A stretch of 64,000 nt of DNA from CBDANW01 sp965197825 (GTDB taxonomy: Bacteria > Acidobacteriota > Vicinamibacteria > Marinacidobacterales > DATDRI01). A program made the position numbers and the translations under genes. Each line of letters starts with the position of its first letter. The first letter of the stretch is position 1. The stretch is from NCBI GenBank assembly GCA_965197825.1, contig CBDANW010000003.1, positions 2,604,001-2,668,000 of the forward strand, written 5' to 3'. Shown here in pieces: positions 26,412-35,268 of the stretch. The notes below the pieces were generated by a model that worked only from the letters and a program-made list of their open reading frames with translations, was not told the origin of the DNA and did no database searches.

Positions 26412-26966
26412 TTATATCCGAGGTAACGTAATATTCTGCTGCGATTGGTACTTCCCCTGCTTGTCCTTATAGGAACGCTCGCAGACCTCGTCGCTCTCGA
26501 AGAACAAGACCTGCGCAATGCCTTCGTTGGCATAGATGCGGCAAGGCAGCGGCGTGGTGTTGGAGATTTCGAGGGTGGCGTTGCCTTCCCATTCCGCGTC
26601 GAAACCCGTGACATTGATAATGATGCCGCAGCGCGCGTAGGTGGACTTCCCGATGGTGAGCCCGTACACGTTTCTGGGCATCCGGAAGTCCTCCACCGTG
26701 CGTGACAGTGCGAAGGAGTTGGGCGGGATGATGCAGACATCCCCTTGGTAGTCGACGAAGCTTCGCGGATCGAAGTTCTTGGGATCGACCACGGCGGTGT
26801 TGACATTGGTGAAGATCTTGAACTCGTCGGCGATGCGGATGTCGTAGCCATAGGCGGAAAGACCGTAGGAGATCACCCCGTCGCGAACCTGGTGGTCGAC
26901 GAACGGGTCGATCATCCCGTGGTCGAGCGCCATCTTCTTTATCCAGTGATCAGGTTTAATGGACAT
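26412..26966 (-). CDS. dcd: dCTP deaminase
   Basis: A 184-residue dCTP deaminase, making dUTP (or dUMP in bifunctional forms) for thymidylate synthesis. The start at 26966 (MSIKPDHWIKKMALDHGMI) fits the family; an upstream extension to 27089 only shadows ndk. Conserved blocks are SYGLSAYGYDIRIADEF, SFALSRTVEDFRMP, GKSTYARCGIIINVT and EWEGNATLEISNTTPLP with the catalytic Glu. Its start overlaps the ndk end by 11 bases, indicating translational coupling. Bifunctional or monofunctional use cannot be decided by eye. Confidence 0.92.
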   Translation of the reverse strand: MSIKPDHWIKKMALDHGMIDPFVDHQVRDGVISYGLSAYGYDIRIADEFKIFTNVNTAVVDPKNFDPRSFVDYQGDVCIIPPNSFALSRTVEDFRMPRNVYGLTIGKSTYARCGIIINVTGFDAEWEGNATLEISNTTPLPCRIYANEGIAQVLFFESDEVCERSYKDKQGKYQSQQNITLPRI

Positions 26967-27381
26967 CAGAGTGGATCTCCAGTGCGTTGAAGAAATAGGG
27001 AATCTCGATGGCGGTGGATTCGAGCGAATCCGATCCATGAATGACATTGTGCTCGACGTCGGTCGCGAATTCCTTGCGAATGGTCCCATCCGCCGCCTTG
27101 GCGGGATCGGTTGCCCCCATCAGCTCGCGAAGCGACTCGATCGCATCGTCTTTCTCGAGAACCAGGACCACCGATGGCCCCGACGACATGGAGTCGGTCA
27201 AGCTTCCAAAGAAGGGCCGTTCTCGGTGAACAGCGTAGAGACCCTCCGCTTCCTTCTTGCTCATGTGAATCAACTTGAGGCCGAGAATCGTGAATCCCTC
27301 TGCTTCGAGCCGCGCGAGAATCTTGCCCGCATCTCCCTGGCGCACGCCGTCGGGCTTAATAATGGATAACGTTTTTTGCAT
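26956..27381 (-). CDS. ndk: Nucleoside diphosphate kinase
   Basis: A 141-residue NDP kinase, which passes the gamma phosphate between nucleotides through a phospho-His. The start at 27381 (MQKTLSIIKPDGV) matches the family; the upstream extension does not. The catalytic His is in EHNVIHGSDS, near residue 118. It begins four bases after the sucD stop. Placement after succinyl-CoA ligase fits the known cooperation of Ndk with the nucleotide produced by that enzyme. Confidence 0.96.
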   Translation of the reverse strand: MQKTLSIIKPDGVRQGDAGKILARLEAEGFTILGLKLIHMSKKEAEGLYAVHRERPFFGSLTDSMSSGPSVVLVLEKDDAIESLRELMGATDPAKAADGTIRKEFATDVEHNVIHGSDSLESTAIEIPYFFNALEIHSDVH

Positions 27382-27385
27382 GGTG

Positions 27386-28258
27386 TTAGTTCTCAAGCAC
27401 CCGTTCGACGGCCTCACCGATATCGGCCGGGCTCTTGATCACATTGACCCCCGCTTGCTCTAGCGTCGCCATCTTGTCCGCCGCGGTGCCCTTTCCTCCC
27501 ATGATGATGGCGCCGGCATGACCCATGCGTCTTCCCGGCGGTGCGGTCTGTCCGGCGATAAAGGAAACCACCGGCTTGGTGACGGATTCCTTGATGTACT
27601 GAGCGGCCGTTTCCTCGGCGTTGCCCCCGATCTCGCCGATCATCACCACCGCATCGGTCTCGGGATCCTGCTGGAAAAGCTCGAGCGCGTCAACGAAGTT
27701 GGTGCCGATCACCGGGTCGCCGCCGATCCCGATACAGGTCGACTGGCCGATGCCCCGCTGCGTGAGCTGATACACCGCCTCGTATGTGAGCGTGCCGCTG
27801 CGTGAGACGCATCCTACTCGGCCTTCCTTGTGGATGTGCCCTGGCATGATGCCGATCTTCGCCTTACCCGGTGAGATGATCCCCGGACAGTTGGGGCCTA
27901 TCAGACGAGACTCGCTCTCGCTCACGACCCGCATCACGTCCACCATGTCGAGGGTCGGAACTCCTTCCGTAATGCACACGACGAGCGCCACTCCAGCATC
28001 GACCGCTTCCAGGATCGCGTCGGCGGCAAAAGGAGGGGGAACGAAGATGGCAGAAGCATTGGCGCCCGTCTCGGACACGGCCTGGGCCACGGTATCGAGA
28101 ACCGGAACGCCTTCGACCGATGTGCCGCCCTTTCCGGGCGTGACGCCGGCTACGACTTGTGTTCCATAATCGATGGCCCCGCGGGCGTGGAACTGTCCCT
28201 CTTTGCCGGTAATGCCCTGTACAAGGAGACGCGTCTCGCGGTCGATGAGGACGCTCAC
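27386..28258 (-). CDS. sucD: Succinyl-CoA synthetase alpha subunit
   Basis: A 290-residue alpha subunit that carries the CoA-binding site and the phosphorylated His (RRMGHAGAIIMGGKGTA). The N-terminal Rossmann region has LLVQGITGKEGQFHARGAIDYGT split over residues 11-33. It catalyses the substrate-level phosphorylation step succinyl-CoA to succinate with the beta subunit. It overlaps sucC by four bases, and ndk follows four bases after its stop. Confidence 0.97.
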   Translation of the reverse strand: MSVLIDRETRLLVQGITGKEGQFHARGAIDYGTQVVAGVTPGKGGTSVEGVPVLDTVAQAVSETGANASAIFVPPPFAADAILEAVDAGVALVVCITEGVPTLDMVDVMRVVSESESRLIGPNCPGIISPGKAKIGIMPGHIHKEGRVGCVSRSGTLTYEAVYQLTQRGIGQSTCIGIGGDPVIGTNFVDALELFQQDPETDAVVMIGEIGGNAEETAAQYIKESVTKPVVSFIAGQTAPPGRRMGHAGAIIMGGKGTAADKMATLEQAGVNVIKSPADIGEAVERVLEN

Positions 28259-29421
28259 CCCCTGCCCCCAGCCAGAGCCACCACCTTCTCCGCCGCTTCC
28301 TTCATGCTGTTGGCGGTCGTGAAGTTCAGCCCCGACTCCGCGAGCATCTTCTTGCCAAGCTCCACGTTGGTGCCCTCCATTCGGATGACGATGGGTGCCT
28401 GGATCCCGAGCTCCTCGACCGCGGCGATGACACCCTTGGCCAATCGGTCGCAGCGCAGAATCCCGCCGAATATATTGATGAGCACTGCCTTGACCTGAGG
28501 ATCCGACGTCAGGATGCGAAAGGCGTTCTTCACTTGCTCCGCGCTCGCCCCACCACCCACGTCGAGAAAATTAGCCGGCGAGCTTCCCGACAGCTTGATG
28601 ATGTCCATCGTCGCCATCGCCAATCCCGCGCCGTTGACCATGCAGCCCACGTTGCCATCGAGCTTGATGTAGTTCAGGCCGAACTTGGACGCTTCGACCT
28701 CCAGCGGAGCCTCCTCGGTGATGTCGCGCAGGGGAATCAAGTCCTTGTGACGAAAGAGAGCGTTGTCATCGAGATTGAACTTGGCATCGAGGGCCAGCAC
28801 CTCGCCGTCCTCGGTCACCAAACAGGGGTTGATCTCCAACAGGGAGGCGTCGAGGCCGCGGAAGGCTTTGTAGAGAGAAAGAATGAACGCCACCGCCTTC
28901 TTGTGCACATCTCCCGACAGCCCGAGTCCGTAGGCGATGCGCCGTGCCTGATGAGGCCTCAACCCGACGGCGGGATCGACTTCGGCGCGGAGGATCTTTT
29001 CGGGAGTCTCGGCAGCGACTTTTTCGATCTCCATGCCTCCCGCCGAGCTGGCGATGCACACCGGCCGACCGACCGAGCGGTCCACCAGGAAGCTCAGGTA
29101 AAGCTCCTTCTTGATGGCTAGGCCCTCCTCGACCAAGAGCTTCCGGACTTCCTTACCGTCGGCTCCCGTCTGGGGAGTCACCAACTTCTTGCCAAGGATC
29201 TCACCGGCAACCTTCTCGACGTCGGCGGAGGAACGAGCCAACTTGACACCCCCCGCCTTGCCTCGACCTCCGGCATGGATCTGCGCCTTGACGACCACGG
29301 GAAGACCGAGCTCGTCGGCCGCCCGGACGGCATCGGCGACCGACTCCACCATCTTTCCGCGGGGGACCTTGACGCCGTAGCGAGCGAGAAGCTCCTTGGC
29401 CTGGTATTCGTGGACGTTCAT
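28255..29421 (-). CDS. sucC: Succinyl-CoA synthetase beta subunit
   Basis: A 388-residue beta subunit with an ATP-grasp domain (residues 1 to about 235; VVKAQIHAGGRGKAGGVKLA) and a C-terminal CoA-ligase-type domain (NIFGGILRCDRLAKGVI). It binds the nucleotide; ADP or GDP preference cannot be judged by eye. Overlaps with mdh upstream and sucD downstream are both four-base ATGA junctions, so the three genes are translated together. Confidence 0.97.
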   Translation of the reverse strand: MNVHEYQAKELLARYGVKVPRGKMVESVADAVRAADELGLPVVVKAQIHAGGRGKAGGVKLARSSADVEKVAGEILGKKLVTPQTGADGKEVRKLLVEEGLAIKKELYLSFLVDRSVGRPVCIASSAGGMEIEKVAAETPEKILRAEVDPAVGLRPHQARRIAYGLGLSGDVHKKAVAFILSLYKAFRGLDASLLEINPCLVTEDGEVLALDAKFNLDDNALFRHKDLIPLRDITEEAPLEVEASKFGLNYIKLDGNVGCMVNGAGLAMATMDIIKLSGSSPANFLDVGGGASAEQVKNAFRILTSDPQVKAVLINIFGGILRCDRLAKGVIAAVEELGIQAPIVIRMEGTNVELGKKMLAESGLNFTTANSMKEAAEKVVALAGGRG

Positions 29422-30347
29422 CCGACCCCGATCACACCCACCAGCTCTTGCACCGCAGCCGCCGACTTCTGCAATTGTGCTCGCTCTTCGTTGGACAAAT
29501 GAATCTCGATGATCTGCTCCACACCTTCCGCGCCAAGCTTCACCGGGACCCCGACGTAGAGGCCTTGGATGCCGTATTCACCTTCCAAATATGCCGCACA
29601 CGGCATAATCTTCTTCTTGTCCTTGTAGATGGCCTCGAGCATCTCGACCGCGGCCGCGGATGGCGCGTAGTAGGCCGACCCTGTCTTGAGAAGGCTGACG
29701 ATCTCCCCACCACCTTTTCGCGTGCGCTCGAAGATGCGGTCGATGACGTCTTGCGCCAAAAGCTCGGTGATCGGAATGCCCGATACCGTGGAGTATCTCG
29801 GCAACGGCACCATGGTGTCACCATGCCCACCGAGGACGAAGGCGCTGACGTTCTCCACCGATACATTGAGCTCCATCGCGATGAACGCCCGCATACGAGC
29901 CGAGTCCAAAATTCCCGCCATGCCGATGACCCGGTTCTTCGGGAAACCACTCACTTTGTAGGCTGTCTGCACCATCGCGTCGAGAGGATTGGAGACCACG
30001 ATCAAGCACGCGTTGGGCGAGTGCTTGACGACGTTCTCGGTGACCTCTTTGACGATGTTGTAGTTCTTGATGAGGAGGTCATCGCGACTCATGCCGGGCT
30101 TGCGTGGGAGACCGGCAGTGATAATGACGGCGTCGGAACCGGCTGTATCTTTGTAATTGTTGGTCCCGATGATGTGAGCATCGGAGCCGCTCACCGGGCA
30201 GGACTCGAGCATGTCGAGCCCCCGGCCCTGCGGAACTCCCTCGAGGATGTCGATCAACACGACGTCCGACAACTCGGCATCCACGATGCGTTGCGCCGTC
30301 GTGGCACCCACGAAACCGGCGCCGACGACGGTTGTTTTCTTCTTCAT
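29418..30347 (-). CDS. mdh: Malate dehydrogenase (LDH-like type)
   Basis: A 309-residue NAD-dependent malate dehydrogenase of the LDH-like class. VVGAGFVGATTAQ is the NAD loop, with Asp in VVLIDILEG selecting NAD. AGLPRKPGMSRDDLL carries the substrate-binding Arg residues (an Arg at the specificity position, which favours malate over lactate). GGHGDTMVP holds the catalytic His. It oxidises malate to oxaloacetate. It lies 33 bp after icd and overlaps sucC. Confidence 0.95.
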   Translation of the reverse strand: MKKKTTVVGAGFVGATTAQRIVDAELSDVVLIDILEGVPQGRGLDMLESCPVSGSDAHIIGTNNYKDTAGSDAVIITAGLPRKPGMSRDDLLIKNYNIVKEVTENVVKHSPNACLIVVSNPLDAMVQTAYKVSGFPKNRVIGMAGILDSARMRAFIAMELNVSVENVSAFVLGGHGDTMVPLPRYSTVSGIPITELLAQDVIDRIFERTRKGGGEIVSLLKTGSAYYAPSAAAVEMLEAIYKDKKKIMPCAAYLEGEYGIQGLYVGVPVKLGAEGVEQIIEIHLSNEERAQLQKSAAAVQELVGVIGVG

Positions 30348-30380
30348 GACATTACTCCCGGCAGTTGCTGGCCATTAGTG

Positions 30381-31781
30381 TCACAAGTTCTCGATAATTG
30401 CACCGGCGAACTCGGACGTCTTGAGCTTGGTCGCCCCTTCCATCAAACGATGGAAGTCATAGGTGACCCGTTTCTGGGCGATAGTTTTTTCGATCGCCTT
30501 CTCGATAGAATCCGCCACTTCATTCCAACCGAGATGGCGGAACATCATCACGCCAGAGAGGATCACCGAGCCCGGGTTGACCTGATCCTTGTCGGCGTAC
30601 TTGGGAGCGGTCCCGTGCGTCGCCTCGAAGATGGCGTGCCCGGTGTCGTAGTTGATGTTGCCTCCCGGAGCGATACCGATGCCTCCTATTTGAGCAGCCA
30701 GAGCGTCGGATAGAAAGTCCCCGTTCAGGTTCATCGTGGCGATGACGTCGAACTGTTTGGCTCTGGTCAGCACCTGCTGAAAGGTAATATCAGCAATGGC
30801 GTCCCGAACGAGAACCTTCTTCTTCCACTTCCCGTCGCCGTGCGTTCCCCAAATGGCGCTCAGACAGGCCTCGACTTCTTTCCTGATTTTCGCCTTGTTG
30901 TCTTCCGTCATCAGGTCGTAGCCGGGCTCGATCGCCCGCGCGTTGTCCTCGGCGGAGATGTTGGCGTCCGCTTCTCGATTGGAGAGGATCCAGCTCTCGC
31001 GCTCGCTCACCGTTTCGCTCCGGAAATCGCGGGCCGCCACCTGGTAGCCCCAATCGCGAAACGCGCCTTCGGTGAATTTCATGACGTTACCCTTGTGGAC
31101 GAGGGTCACGCTGCGCCGGCCGAGATCGAGCGCGTACTGGATCGCGGCCCGGATTAGGCGCTGCGATCCTTCTCGGCTGACTGGCTTGATGCCGATCGCG
31201 CTGGTTTCGGGGAAACGAATGTTCTTGACGCCAATCTCGTTCTGAAGAAAGGAAATAATCTTCTTCACTTCCGGAGTTTCAGCGGCGTACTCGATCCCCG
31301 CGTAGATGTCTTCGGTGTTCTCGCGGAAGATAACCATGTCGACATCTTCGGGACGGTTCACCGGGCTGGGAACTCCCTTGAAGTACTTCACCGGCCGCAA
31401 GCAAACATAGAGGTCCAGTCGCTGACGCAACGCGACGTTGAGCGAGCGAATGCCACCGCCGATCGGGGTGGTCAACGGCCCCTTGATCCCCACCGAGTAT
31501 TCCTTGAAGGCATCGTAGGTCTGCTGGGGAAGCCATTCGCCGGTCTCATTGAACGACTTCTCGCCGGCGAGAACCTCGTACCAGACGAGACGCCGTTTGC
31601 CACCGTAGGCCTTGTCGACTGCCGCGTCGAAGACACGTTGACTGGCCCGCCAAATGTCACGGCCGGTGCCATCCCCTTCGATAAAAGGAATGATGGGTTG
31701 GTCGGGAACTTGCAGCTTACCGTTCTTGATTTCTATGCGCCCGCCTTCTTTGGGCGGTTCAGTTGGTTTGGTCGCAGCCAT
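30381..31781 (-). CDS. icd: Isocitrate dehydrogenase (NADP-dependent type)
   Basis: A 466-residue homodimeric isocitrate dehydrogenase, decarboxylating isocitrate to 2-oxoglutarate. IPFIEGDGTGRDIW opens the domain. GGIRSLNVALRQRLDLYVC contains the Ser that binds substrate and is the phosphorylation site in E. coli. The C-terminus has NYDTGHAIFEATHGTAPKYA. It is about 45 residues longer than the E. coli enzyme, in part from an N-terminal Lys/Pro-rich extension. It is the first gene of the operon running through mdh, sucC, sucD, ndk and the two dcd genes. Confidence 0.95.
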   Translation of the reverse strand: MAATKPTEPPKEGGRIEIKNGKLQVPDQPIIPFIEGDGTGRDIWRASQRVFDAAVDKAYGGKRRLVWYEVLAGEKSFNETGEWLPQQTYDAFKEYSVGIKGPLTTPIGGGIRSLNVALRQRLDLYVCLRPVKYFKGVPSPVNRPEDVDMVIFRENTEDIYAGIEYAAETPEVKKIISFLQNEIGVKNIRFPETSAIGIKPVSREGSQRLIRAAIQYALDLGRRSVTLVHKGNVMKFTEGAFRDWGYQVAARDFRSETVSERESWILSNREADANISAEDNARAIEPGYDLMTEDNKAKIRKEVEACLSAIWGTHGDGKWKKKVLVRDAIADITFQQVLTRAKQFDVIATMNLNGDFLSDALAAQIGGIGIAPGGNINYDTGHAIFEATHGTAPKYADKDQVNPGSVILSGVMMFRHLGWNEVADSIEKAIEKTIAQKRVTYDFHRLMEGATKLKTSEFAGAIIENL

Positions 31782-32042
31782 AAGACTCCTGTTCTGTTTG
31801 GTTTGTTACTGGGCTAGGGGCACAGAATTTCGAGCCAAAGGCTTCGGTGTACGCTGTGCTCAGCTCGTCAAAGGGCCGTCAATGAAACTCGTCCGGGCAG
31901 GTAAAATCAACCGCCGCCTGACGAGCTCCAATCCAAGCAACCACCTAGTTTGGCGGCTAGCGGCGCTCGCGCACTGCGCGACAGCTGAAGGCTCCTCGCG
32001 CAGGCCGACTCGTTTTTCGCCGGCTCTAGTTTATGACAGACA

Positions 32043-33053
32043 TCAGCCGTTGGCTAGCCTCTGGGCTATCTCGGCGGGCGAGAACTCGAGGCTCGCGGCG
32101 TGAGCGCGGAGAGCATGGCGCGGCATCTCCGACACCAGACACGTCTCCGCCTTTTGCACCAGCACCGTTCCACCCTTTTTCGCCATCCGTCTGACGCCAT
32201 CGACGCCATCGCTTCCCTCGCCGGAGAGCACGACGGCACACGAGGTGGTTGGCCGGACGGAAGCCGCAGACCGGAAAAGAGTGGTAATCGAAGGGCGGTG
32301 CCCACCGATGGTGCGACCGCGCTGCGACGCGACCGAATCCGGTCCGTCGACAACCAGATGAGCGTCTGGCGGCGAAAGATAAAGCGTGCGTGGCACCAGC
32401 GGCTGCGCCTGCTCGCAGATTGCGACCCGGAAGCCGGTCTCGGCTTCCAACCAGTGAGCATAGCCGGCGAGAAAACCCGACGGGAGGTGCTGCACCAGAC
32501 ACACCGAACCGGTAAACGACCGCGGCAAGCGGCGAAGAATATCGCTGGTGGCCTGGATTCCTCCCACGGCGCCGCCGACCAGGATCGAGGGTGGTGACAC
32601 GCGTTTCGATCCAGTGGTTGCCAAAGGGGCAGGGCGTCGGCATGAAGCAGCGGCGATGCAGGATCGGGCGGCGAGCTCGACTCGTTTCACCAGGAGTCGC
32701 GTGAGAGGTGATGGACTCCCCTGCCCAGAAGACGATCCGCGAGGAATCAGATCCACGGCTCCCTCATCCAACGCGACGAACGCCAGGCTTTCGGCGCGTG
32801 AATTGGGCTCGGCAGTAATCAAGGTCGGGGAGGGAGCATGCTCCATAATGTGGCGTGTCGCCAAAGCGGCACGCAAAACCGTCAACCCCGCCTCCATGAC
32901 GATCACGTCGGGCTTCAGCCGATGCGTCAGCAGGATGGCTTCTTCACCGTTTCGAGCCACTCCCACGGATTCCCCCACGCCCGAGTCTTTTAGAGCGCGT
33001 GAGATGAAGTTGGCTTGGAACGGAGAACCTTCGGCGATAAGAACTCGAATCAT
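32043..33053 (-). CDS. CheB-like protein with altered receiver and esterase active sites
   Basis: A 336-residue protein with CheB layout: receiver (1 to about 108), linker, methylesterase-type domain (about 155-330). The receiver lacks the acidic pair (VLIAEGSP where CheB has VLIVDDS), its phospho-acceptor position is Glu54 (DVIVMEAGL), and the conserved Lys is Arg105. The esterase nucleophile motif GASTGG reads GGAVGGI, so the catalytic Ser is Ala162; the His (LVQHLP, 189) and Asp (GEGSDGVDG) remain. It therefore should neither be phosphorylated nor hydrolyse methyl-glutamate. No chemotaxis gene is nearby. It lies 87 bp after the small gene at 33141. A binding or scaffolding role is possible. 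Confidence 0.75.
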   Translation of the reverse strand: MIRVLIAEGSPFQANFISRALKDSGVGESVGVARNGEEAILLTHRLKPDVIVMEAGLTVLRAALATRHIMEHAPSPTLITAEPNSRAESLAFVALDEGAVDLIPRGSSSGQGSPSPLTRLLVKRVELAARSCIAAASCRRPAPLATTGSKRVSPPSILVGGAVGGIQATSDILRRLPRSFTGSVCLVQHLPSGFLAGYAHWLEAETGFRVAICEQAQPLVPRTLYLSPPDAHLVVDGPDSVASQRGRTIGGHRPSITTLFRSAASVRPTTSCAVVLSGEGSDGVDGVRRMAKKGGTVLVQKAETCLVSEMPRHALRAHAASLEFSPAEIAQRLANG

Positions 33054-33140
33054 CGAATCGGCACCCTCTTCGGGAAGGGACCGATAGTAGGCAACGCCGG
33101 CCCTTGAGTCAAGAGCCGATGTCGAAACGAAAAAACGATC

Positions 33141-33470
33141 CTATTTGGGCTCGGGAGCCGGTCTATCGAGTCCGAGGTGAGACCAGATATCTTTCCCTAC
33201 CCGAGACTCGAAGGTATCGGCACAGGATGGAATCCCGCCGACGTTCTCGTCGAGATTGATGCGTTCGACTCGGTGCATGGGGAAAAACGTGGTCGACAAA
33301 CCCATCGTTTCCTCACCGCGAGCGACGGAGCGCGTCCAATCCTCGAAGGAGTCCAGATCGATCCCCCGGATGTTGACGCCGGCATCGCTGATCGACATCA
33401 GGATTCCCCAAACCTTCTCACGTGGGCTGTGGAGATTGAGGACTACCGCAGAATGCCTGTTCATATCCAT
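33141..33470 (-). CDS. Conserved hypothetical protein (109 aa)
   Basis: A 109-residue cytoplasmic protein without a recognised domain. The central segment VVLNLHSPREKVWGILMSIS DAGV (split here for length) and later GIDLDSFEDWTRSVARGEE look like a compact alpha/beta fold. It starts ten bases after the aminotransferase stop on the same strand, so it belongs to the rsmD, coaD, aminotransferase run. I do not recognise its function. Confidence 0.7.
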   Translation of the reverse strand: MDMNRHSAVVLNLHSPREKVWGILMSISDAGVNIRGIDLDSFEDWTRSVARGEETMGLSTTFFPMHRVERINLDENVGGIPSCADTFESRVGKDIWSHLGLDRPAPEPK

Positions 33471-33480
33471 TGGCGGGTCC

Positions 33481-34731
33481 TTAGGGCGCCCGGCGGCCGA
33501 AGAAACGTTTCATGCGCATGATCCCTTCTTCGATCTCGTCGCGGGACGTCGAGAACGATACGCGAAAATGGCCCTCGCGGTCGAACGCCGGTCCCGGTAC
33601 GACGGCGACGTGCTCTTCTTTCAGAAGGGCGGAGGCGAGATCGGTCGCGCTCCCCACGTCTCCACCGAGAAACGAGGCGATGCCTGGAAACAAATAGAAA
33701 CCACCTCGCGGCTCCGCACAGGTCACGCCGGGTATCTCAAGAAGCGCCGCCCGCAGACGATTCCGCCGGGAGCGGTACTCGTCAAGCATCTCGCGCACCG
33801 AGGAAGCGTCTCCGCGGAGCGCCTCGAGCGCCGCACGTTGTGAAATCGAAGAAGCGTTCGAGGTCATGTGGCTCTGGAGCTTGGCGCATCCCGCGATGAC
33901 CTCTTTCGGCCCCATCGCCCAGCCGAGTCGCCAGCCGGTCATGGCGTACGACTTGGAAGCCGTACCCGCGATGAGAAATCGATCCCCTATCTTCTCGCGC
34001 AACATCCTGAGCGCCGCGGAAGGCAGCGGCTCATAGCTCAGCCTCCCGTAGGCATCGTCCCAGAGGATATAAAAACCGTGGCTGGCGGCGAGCTCCCCGA
34101 GGACGTTGAGATCTTCGGCTTCCACCATCGCCCCCGCCGGGTTGGAAGGGAAGTTCAGCAAGACCACCTTGGTGCGAGGGGTCACCGCCGCGCTCACCAG
34201 CTCCGCCGAGATACGAAAGCCTTCTGATTCTTTCGTCTCCACGAAGACCGGCTTTGCCGCAAGGAGTCGAGCCTGCTCGGAAAAAGTCTTCCAGTGCGGG
34301 TTGGGGATCACGACCTCATCGCCCGGCTCAAGCAGGGTCATCATGAGCTCGAAGAGCGCGTGCTTTCCGCCGTGAGTCACGATGACCTCGGGGGGCTCGA
34401 ACTCGAGACCGTAGTCGACACGGTAGCGATCGCAAACGGCCTGCCGTAGCTCGGTGATGCCAGGGTTGAGAGTGTAGTGAGTGAAGTTCTCGCGGATAGC
34501 CTGGTGGCCGGCTTCCTTTATGTACTCTGGAGTCTCAAAGTCGGGCTCTCCAGCTCCGAAGTCGACGACCTTCACCCCCTCTGATCGAAGCCGGGTGGCT
34601 TCGGCCATCACCGCCATCGTGGGGGACGCGGAAAGCCAGGAGAGCCGGCGCGCCAGACTCGGCCTGGCCTTCCTCACCTTGTCGTCCTTGCCAACCTTAT
34701 TAGGGGCCCGGGAGTCGGCCGGCGAGCTCAT
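33481..34731 (-). CDS. Class I/II aminotransferase (aspartate aminotransferase-like)
   Basis: A 416-residue fold-type I PLP enzyme. GTASKSYAMTGWRLGW contains the Lys that binds PLP, and LNFPSNPAGAMV and ILWDDAYGRL are the other conserved blocks around the cofactor. FRVSFSTSRDEIEEG holds the C-terminal Arg for the substrate carboxylate. It resembles thermophilic-type aspartate/prephenate aminotransferases; the amino donor is not certain. The stretch before residue 25 is poorly conserved. It overlaps coaD by four bases. Confidence 0.88.
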   Translation of the reverse strand: MSSPADSRAPNKVGKDDKVRKARPSLARRLSWLSASPTMAVMAEATRLRSEGVKVVDFGAGEPDFETPEYIKEAGHQAIRENFTHYTLNPGITELRQAVCDRYRVDYGLEFEPPEVIVTHGGKHALFELMMTLLEPGDEVVIPNPHWKTFSEQARLLAAKPVFVETKESEGFRISAELVSAAVTPRTKVVLLNFPSNPAGAMVEAEDLNVLGELAASHGFYILWDDAYGRLSYEPLPSAALRMLREKIGDRFLIAGTASKSYAMTGWRLGWAMGPKEVIAGCAKLQSHMTSNASSISQRAALEALRGDASSVREMLDEYRSRRNRLRAALLEIPGVTCAEPRGGFYLFPGIASFLGGDVGSATDLASALLKEEHVAVVPGPAFDREGHFRVSFSTSRDEIEEGIMRMKRFFGRRAP

Positions 34732-35219
34732 GAACTCTTTCCGAGTTTCTCCTTGAGGCGCCGCTCCACACCGGGGGGGACCAGCCCATGAATCGAGCCA
34801 CCGAGCTCCGCCACCTCTTTGATCAACCGCGAGCTGACGTAGGAGTATTCCTCGGCGGGCATCATAAAGACGGTCTCGATCGTGGGAGCGAGCCGGCGGT
34901 TCATGAGAGCCATCTGAAACTCGTATTCGAAGTCGGAAATAGCGCGTACGCCGCGCACGATGGCGGCAGCCTTTCTTGTCTTGGCGTAGCCGACCAGCAA
35001 CCCGGTAAAGGAGTCGGTCTCGACATTGTCTCGATCGACAAAGGCCTCGTTGATCATTTCGATGCGCTCTTCGACCGAGAAAAGCGGTGCCTTCTCTACG
35101 TTGCGCAGTACCGCGACGATGATCTTGTCGAAGAGCGAGCTGCCGCGGGTAATGATGTCCACGTGTCCCAAGGTAAGCGGATCGAAAGTACCGGGATAGA
35201 TCGCCGTGCGAATAGCCAT
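34728..35219 (-). CDS. coaD: Phosphopantetheine adenylyltransferase
   Basis: A 163-residue enzyme joining ATP and 4'-phosphopantetheine to dephospho-CoA. The start at 35219 (MAIRTAIYPGTFDPLTLGH) is the family start; the frame extends upstream to 35306 without homology. TFDPLTLGHVDI carries the T/HxGH nucleotidyl-transfer motif, and EYSYVSSRLIKEVAELGG is the C-terminal signature. Neighbouring rsmD is a very common partner of coaD in bacteria. Confidence 0.96.
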   Translation of the reverse strand: MAIRTAIYPGTFDPLTLGHVDIITRGSSLFDKIIVAVLRNVEKAPLFSVEERIEMINEAFVDRDNVETDSFTGLLVGYAKTRKAAAIVRGVRAISDFEYEFQMALMNRRLAPTIETVFMMPAEEYSYVSSRLIKEVAELGGSIHGLVPPGVERRLKEKLGKSS

Positions 35220-35268
35220 TGGAGGAGACTCGGCGAAGTGTAGCATAGCGCCCCTGAAGGCGAAAACG

